Origin: Bog-473 sp963809715
GTDB lineage: Bacteria > Actinomycetota > Acidimicrobiia > Acidimicrobiales > RAAP-2
DNA: 64,000 nucleotides
Assembly (NCBI GenBank): GCA_963809715.1
Contig: CAWEKO010000010.1
Coordinates: 62,001 to 126,000 of the forward strand
Direction of reading: 5' to 3'
The position numbers and the translations under genes are program-made. The notes under the pieces are model-generated. The model saw nothing but the letters and a program-made list of their open reading frames with translations, did no database searches and was not told where the DNA came from. Below, piece by piece: positions 61,010-64,000 of the stretch (positions are counted from its first letter, which is position 1; each line of letters starts with the position of its first letter).

Positions 61010-62019
61010 TGCCTTCCACCCACGGAGCAGGAAGCAGCGCCGGTCCGCCGCGGTTCGCCTACCTCCTGCTCACCCACTCACAGCCTGAGCACGTCGAGGG
61101 CCTTTCCGCCCGAATTCTGGAACTGAGCCCTCACTCTGACATTGTCGTCCATCACGACGAGGCGTCGAAGGAACTGCCCTGGGGAGGGCACCCGAAATCG
61201 CCGGTACACCTCGTCGATCGAGGACGGGTCCTGTGGGGCGACTGGTCGATGATCGACGCGACGTTGCGCCTGCTGCGCTACGGCGTCGACAACCTGGCGA
61301 GCGACTGGTTCGTCCTGCTGTCCGGACAACACCGACCGTCGACGGACCTGTCCCGATGGGAGGAACACGTCGCTGGTGAGAGGTTCGATGCCTACCTGCC
61401 CGCAGAGCGCCTGACCGGCCGGCTGGAATTCGGTCGGTCCCATGTCGAGAGCAATCTCTACGTGACGCGCACCCGTCACCGGTGGGTGACGATCCCTCGT
61501 CCTCGGTCGGCATTTCTCCACCGAGGTATGAGTGGTCTCTTCAAGCTGAGCGAATGGGTCCAACCCCTCGTGGCTATGGAATTCGTACATCGCCTCGACG
61601 CCTGGGTCATTGGCACCCGACGGAGTGTTCGCCCCGTGCACGGACTTTCCTTCTACAGGGGCTCCCAGTGGGTCGCCCTGAACCGACGTGCCGCGATCGC
61701 GGCGCTCGAGGTCGACCCTCGCTGGACGGAGTGGTTCAAGCGCAGCTGGATCCCCGACGAGACCTACCTGCACACTGTCCTGCGTGCCTCGCACCTCGTG
61801 GTCAGCGACGAGCCAACCACCTTCGTGCTGGAGACGCCGGCACAACCGACCAGCGGATGGAGGATTCTCACACTCGACGATCTTCCCGCCGTCTGGGCCT
61901 CCGGTGCGCCATTCGCCCGGAAGGTCGATCTCTCCGAGCGGCCGGAGGTCGCCACGGCGATCGACGAGACCGTCGATGGGCGACGAGCTCGCGAAAGCAC
62001 GGCCTCTCAGACAGACTAG
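61009..62019 (+). CDS. GT14 (Branch/core-2)-like glycosyltransferase
   Basis: A 336-residue protein. The N-terminus PPRFAYLLLTHSQPEHVEGL and VVHHDEASKELPW near residue 44 are typical of the beta-1,6-GlcNAc-transferase-like (Branch) family in bacteria. Other marks are RGRVLWGDWSMIDATL near 70, FVLLSGQHRPSTDLSRWE near 100, FYRGSQWVALNRRA near 211, and the acidic WIPDETYLHTVL near 247. It probably adds a branching sugar to the growing glycan. It overlaps the DegT gene by one base. A deleted paralog and an intact paralog follow. Confidence 0.85.
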   Translation: MPSTHGAGSSAGPPRFAYLLLTHSQPEHVEGLSARILELSPHSDIVVHHDEASKELPWGGHPKSPVHLVDRGRVLWGDWSMIDATLRLLRYGVDNLASDWFVLLSGQHRPSTDLSRWEEHVAGERFDAYLPAERLTGRLEFGRSHVESNLYVTRTRHRWVTIPRPRSAFLHRGMSGLFKLSEWVQPLVAMEFVHRLDAWVIGTRRSVRPVHGLSFYRGSQWVALNRRAAIAALEVDPRWTEWFKRSWIPDETYLHTVLRASHLVVSDEPTTFVLETPAQPTSGWRILTLDDLPAVWASGAPFARKVDLSERPEVATAIDETVDGRRARESTASQTD

Positions 62020-62224
62020 AAATGGTTGCACCGGAGCACTCAATTTGCCGTGGCTCGGGGCGTTCTGGCCGCGTCTACACTCCGTCCGGTCAGGGACATA
62101 CGGGACCAATCGGAACGGCAACGTGCGTTCACGACACCATCGCGTTCGTCGCGCAACTGACATCCGAGTCGAGAGGTATCCGGTGCAGACAGGGACGTCC
62201 GTCGGGACGGAGCGAGGGGGACCG

Positions 62225-62395
62225 ATGACGTCGCCGCCGAGGGTGGCCTATCTGATCCTGACCCACAAGGATCCGGCACGTAACCCCGAGGTGATCACGG
62301 CCATCGACGCTCGGGTCGACGCGCGAGGCGCCGGCAACGAGTCGACGACCAGCCTGGTCGAGACCCTGCGAGAGCGCGTCCCCGACGAATCATGA
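62225..62395 (+). pseudogene. GT14-like paralog with in-frame internal deletion
   Basis: A 56-codon frame from ATG 62225, preceded by GAGGGGGA. It begins PPRVAYLILTHKDPA, the GT14 N-terminus, and jumps to NPEVITAIDARVDARGAG, which matches the C-termini of both neighbours (EVATAIDETVDGRRA; HIIKALDERVDEQRG). About 280 codons are missing and the frame is kept. Its stop overlaps the start of the next GT14 gene (ATGA). It cannot be an enzyme. Confidence 0.8.
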
Positions 62396-63414
62396 CGGAT
62401 CACACCTCGACCACCGGCAGTCATGCCCCGCGGTTCGCCTACATGCTCCTGACCCACAAGGATCCGGAACACGTCGAGGAGTTGACCCAGCGTGTGCTCG
62501 ATTTGAGCCCAGCCGGACACGTGGTGATCCATCACGACCTGGCCGCTGATTCGCTCCCGTGGCAGGGAAAGCCACCAGCGAGAGTTCATCTCGTCGACCG
62601 CGGACGGGTGCTGTGGGGGGACTGGTCGATCGTGGAGGCCACGCTCAAGATGATCCGCTACGCCCACGGCGAACTGGGTGCCGACTGGTACGTCATGCTG
62701 TCGGGCGAACACCGGCCGGTCGTCGACCTGAGCCAGTGGGAACGCGCAACGATGGCCGCCGAGGCCGACGCTTTCGTCGAAGCCCAACCTCTTCCGCCGG
62801 CACTGCATTTTGGCCGGGGGGACGAGGACGCCAACCGGTTTTTGGCCCGGTGCCTCCACCGCTGGGTCACGATCAACCCCCGCCTGCAGGCGGCGCACAA
62901 GGCCATGGGCCTGCTCTGGAAGATGTCGAGGTATGTCCTCCCGGTGTATGCGATCGAGTACTCCCTGCGGCGCAACGTGTGGTTCTTCGCTTGGCCACGC
63001 CGGCGTGGGCGGCCCAAAGGGACGACCTTCTACAAGGGCACACAATGGATCGGGTTCAACCGGCGCTCGGCCGGGGCCATCCTCGGGACCGACCGGGCCG
63101 TGACCGACTGGTTCGAGCGTGGCCACATCCCCGACGAGACCTATTTTCAAACCGTGCTCTACAACACACCCGGACTCACCGTGAGCAACCAGCTCGTGAC
63201 GTTCGTACCGGAACGACCCGAGAGCCTGACGGCCACGCGCTGGATGGTCCTCGACGAACCGCACCTGCCTGTTGTCTGGGGTTCGGATGCCGCATTCGCC
63301 CGTAAGGTCGACCCGCACGAGCGCCCCCACATCATCAAAGCGCTCGACGAGCGGGTCGACGAGCAGAGGGGCGGCACCGATGTTGCCCCAGACGCAGAGG
63401 GCCCGGCCGCATGA
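62392..63414 (+). CDS. GT14 (Branch/core-2)-like glycosyltransferase
   Basis: A 340-residue paralog of the enzyme at 61009-62019. It shares PRFAYMLLTHKDPEHVEEL, VIHHDLAADSLPW, RGRVLWGDWSIVEATL, VMLSGEHRPVVDLSQWE, FYKGTQWIGFNRRS and HIPDETYFQTVL. The two differ most in the middle (residues 125-200), as expected if acceptors differ. ATG 62392 overlaps the deleted paralog. Its stop overlaps the sulfotransferase start (ATGA), linking branching and sulfation of one polymer. Confidence 0.87.
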   Translation: MTDHTSTTGSHAPRFAYMLLTHKDPEHVEELTQRVLDLSPAGHVVIHHDLAADSLPWQGKPPARVHLVDRGRVLWGDWSIVEATLKMIRYAHGELGADWYVMLSGEHRPVVDLSQWERATMAAEADAFVEAQPLPPALHFGRGDEDANRFLARCLHRWVTINPRLQAAHKAMGLLWKMSRYVLPVYAIEYSLRRNVWFFAWPRRRGRPKGTTFYKGTQWIGFNRRSAGAILGTDRAVTDWFERGHIPDETYFQTVLYNTPGLTVSNQLVTFVPERPESLTATRWMVLDEPHLPVVWGSDAAFARKVDPHERPHIIKALDERVDEQRGGTDVAPDAEGPAA

Positions 63415-64000
63415 CGGAGAGTCGCGACCCACAGCGCACGGTGCAGCCGACGATCGCCGTGGTCGGCATGCATCGAAGCGGCACATCGGCCACCGCAGGC
63501 TTGCTCATCGGTTTCGGCCTTTCCGGGCCCCGCCCCGACGACCTCGTACCCGGTGACACCTCAAACGAACGGGGCCACTGGGAGAGCCACGAGGTGCAGT
63601 CGTGCAACGCCCACCTGCTCGCCGCCCGCGGTGCGACGGCGTACGCTCCACCTCAGTTCACGAGCAACTGGGACGACATCCCGGTTTATGAATCGGTGCT
63701 GTCCGAGGCCCGGCAATGGTTCGACGCTACCTACTGTGGACGACCGCTGGTCATGAAGGACCCGCGGATATGCCTGACCCTGCCCTTCTGGCGGTCCGCT
63801 CTCCCATCCACCCTCGGGGCGGTGTTCGTGCTTCGAGACCCGATGGACGTTGCGAGGTCTCTCGAAGCGCGCGACGGAATCCCCGTCCTCTTGGGTCTTG
63901 CCATGTGGGATCGTTACATCCGATCCGCGACCGCTGGGCTGGCCGGAATCCCCACGCTCGTGGTCGAGTACGACGCCATGCTCGAAGATCCCCCCAAGGC
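63411..64000 (+). CDS. Sulfotransferase-family protein, 3' end outside window
   Basis: The first 196 residues are visible. The 5'-phosphosulfate loop is VVGMHRSGTSATAGLL near residue 17. ERGHWESHEVQSCNAHLL near 54 and MKDPRICLTLPFW near 114 are typical of bacterial glycan sulfotransferases. The 3'-phosphate motif is VFVLRDPMDVARSLEARDG near 137. It probably sulfates the glycan made by the genes just upstream, to which it is coupled by a 4-base overlap. The gene runs off the window end. Confidence 0.85.
   Translation, partial: MTESRDPQRTVQPTIAVVGMHRSGTSATAGLLIGFGLSGPRPDDLVPGDTSNERGHWESHEVQSCNAHLLAARGATAYAPPQFTSNWDDIPVYESVLSEARQWFDATYCGRPLVMKDPRICLTLPFWRSALPSTLGAVFVLRDPMDVARSLEARDGIPVLLGLAMWDRYIRSATAGLAGIPTLVVEYDAMLEDPPK

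Overview
The window is high-GC DNA from an actinomycete-like bacterium. The sdhC-sdhA-sdhB order, the ATP-grasp / alpha-E / transglutaminase cluster, the VWA plus MoxR-type ATPase pair, the E. coli-type NADP isocitrate dehydrogenase and a deazaflavin (F420)-type nitroreductase all resemble Mycobacterium-like genomes. Abundant GTG starts and 1-4 nt stop/start overlaps fit too. A deep-branching actinobacterium such as Acidimicrobiia is my inference, not something the sequence proves. No rRNA, tRNA, CRISPR array or replication origin was seen.

Layout. 1-1.5 kb: end of a glycosyltransferase gene and an ISL3-type transposase remnant. 1.5-7 kb: VWA protein with its AAA+ ATPase, then a secreted RCC1-repeat protein. 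7.2-13.1 kb: LysR regulator divergent from a succinate dehydrogenase operon (sdhCAB), followed by SCP2-like and SDR genes. 13.2-16.4 kb: small proteins, a TetR regulator divergent from an F420-type nitroreductase, a very small secreted peptide and an acetyltransferase. 16.5-21.1 kb: methyltransferases, DinB, DUF347 and Gfo/Idh genes. 21.1-27.6 kb: ACT protein, the transglutaminase / alpha-E / ATP-grasp operon, malate and isocitrate dehydrogenases. 27.9-40.3 kb: a polysaccharide-type island (ABC exporter, GT4 glycosyltransferases, multi-pass membrane protein, sulfotransferase, asparagine synthase, formyltransferase, deacetylase) containing decayed glycosyltransferases. 40.4-43.9 kb: lipoprotein, GH18-like surface protein and a hypothetical protein. 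44.2-57.8 kb: an unusual phosphate-uptake locus. 58-64 kb: a second polysaccharide segment (acetyltransferase, WecA/MraY-type transferase, DegT aminotransferase, two GT14-type enzymes plus a deleted third, sulfotransferase).

The most unusual region is the phosphate locus on the minus strand. An Ig-repeat secreted protein is followed by pstC-pstA-pstB, a PstS with a C-terminal membrane anchor, a 917-residue membrane-anchored PstS-like protein, a sortase-fold protein whose catalytic His and Cys are both replaced, and a cupredoxin-like lipoprotein. pstC to the sortase-like gene are joined by short stop/start overlaps, and the lipoprotein gene follows without a gap. A third PstS-like secreted protein lies downstream. 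Two sites built of 11-nt direct repeats of GTT(A/C/T)AC type precede the Ig gene and pstC, suggesting a Pho-type regulator. The pstC leader carries a fossil tandem duplication of about 0.5 kb.

Four genes (RCC1 protein, a methyltransferase, mdh, the WecA-like transferase) are each interrupted by one extra G/C in a short run, and each restores to full family length if that base is removed. With an mdh among them, residual sequencing or assembly error is more likely than true inactivation.
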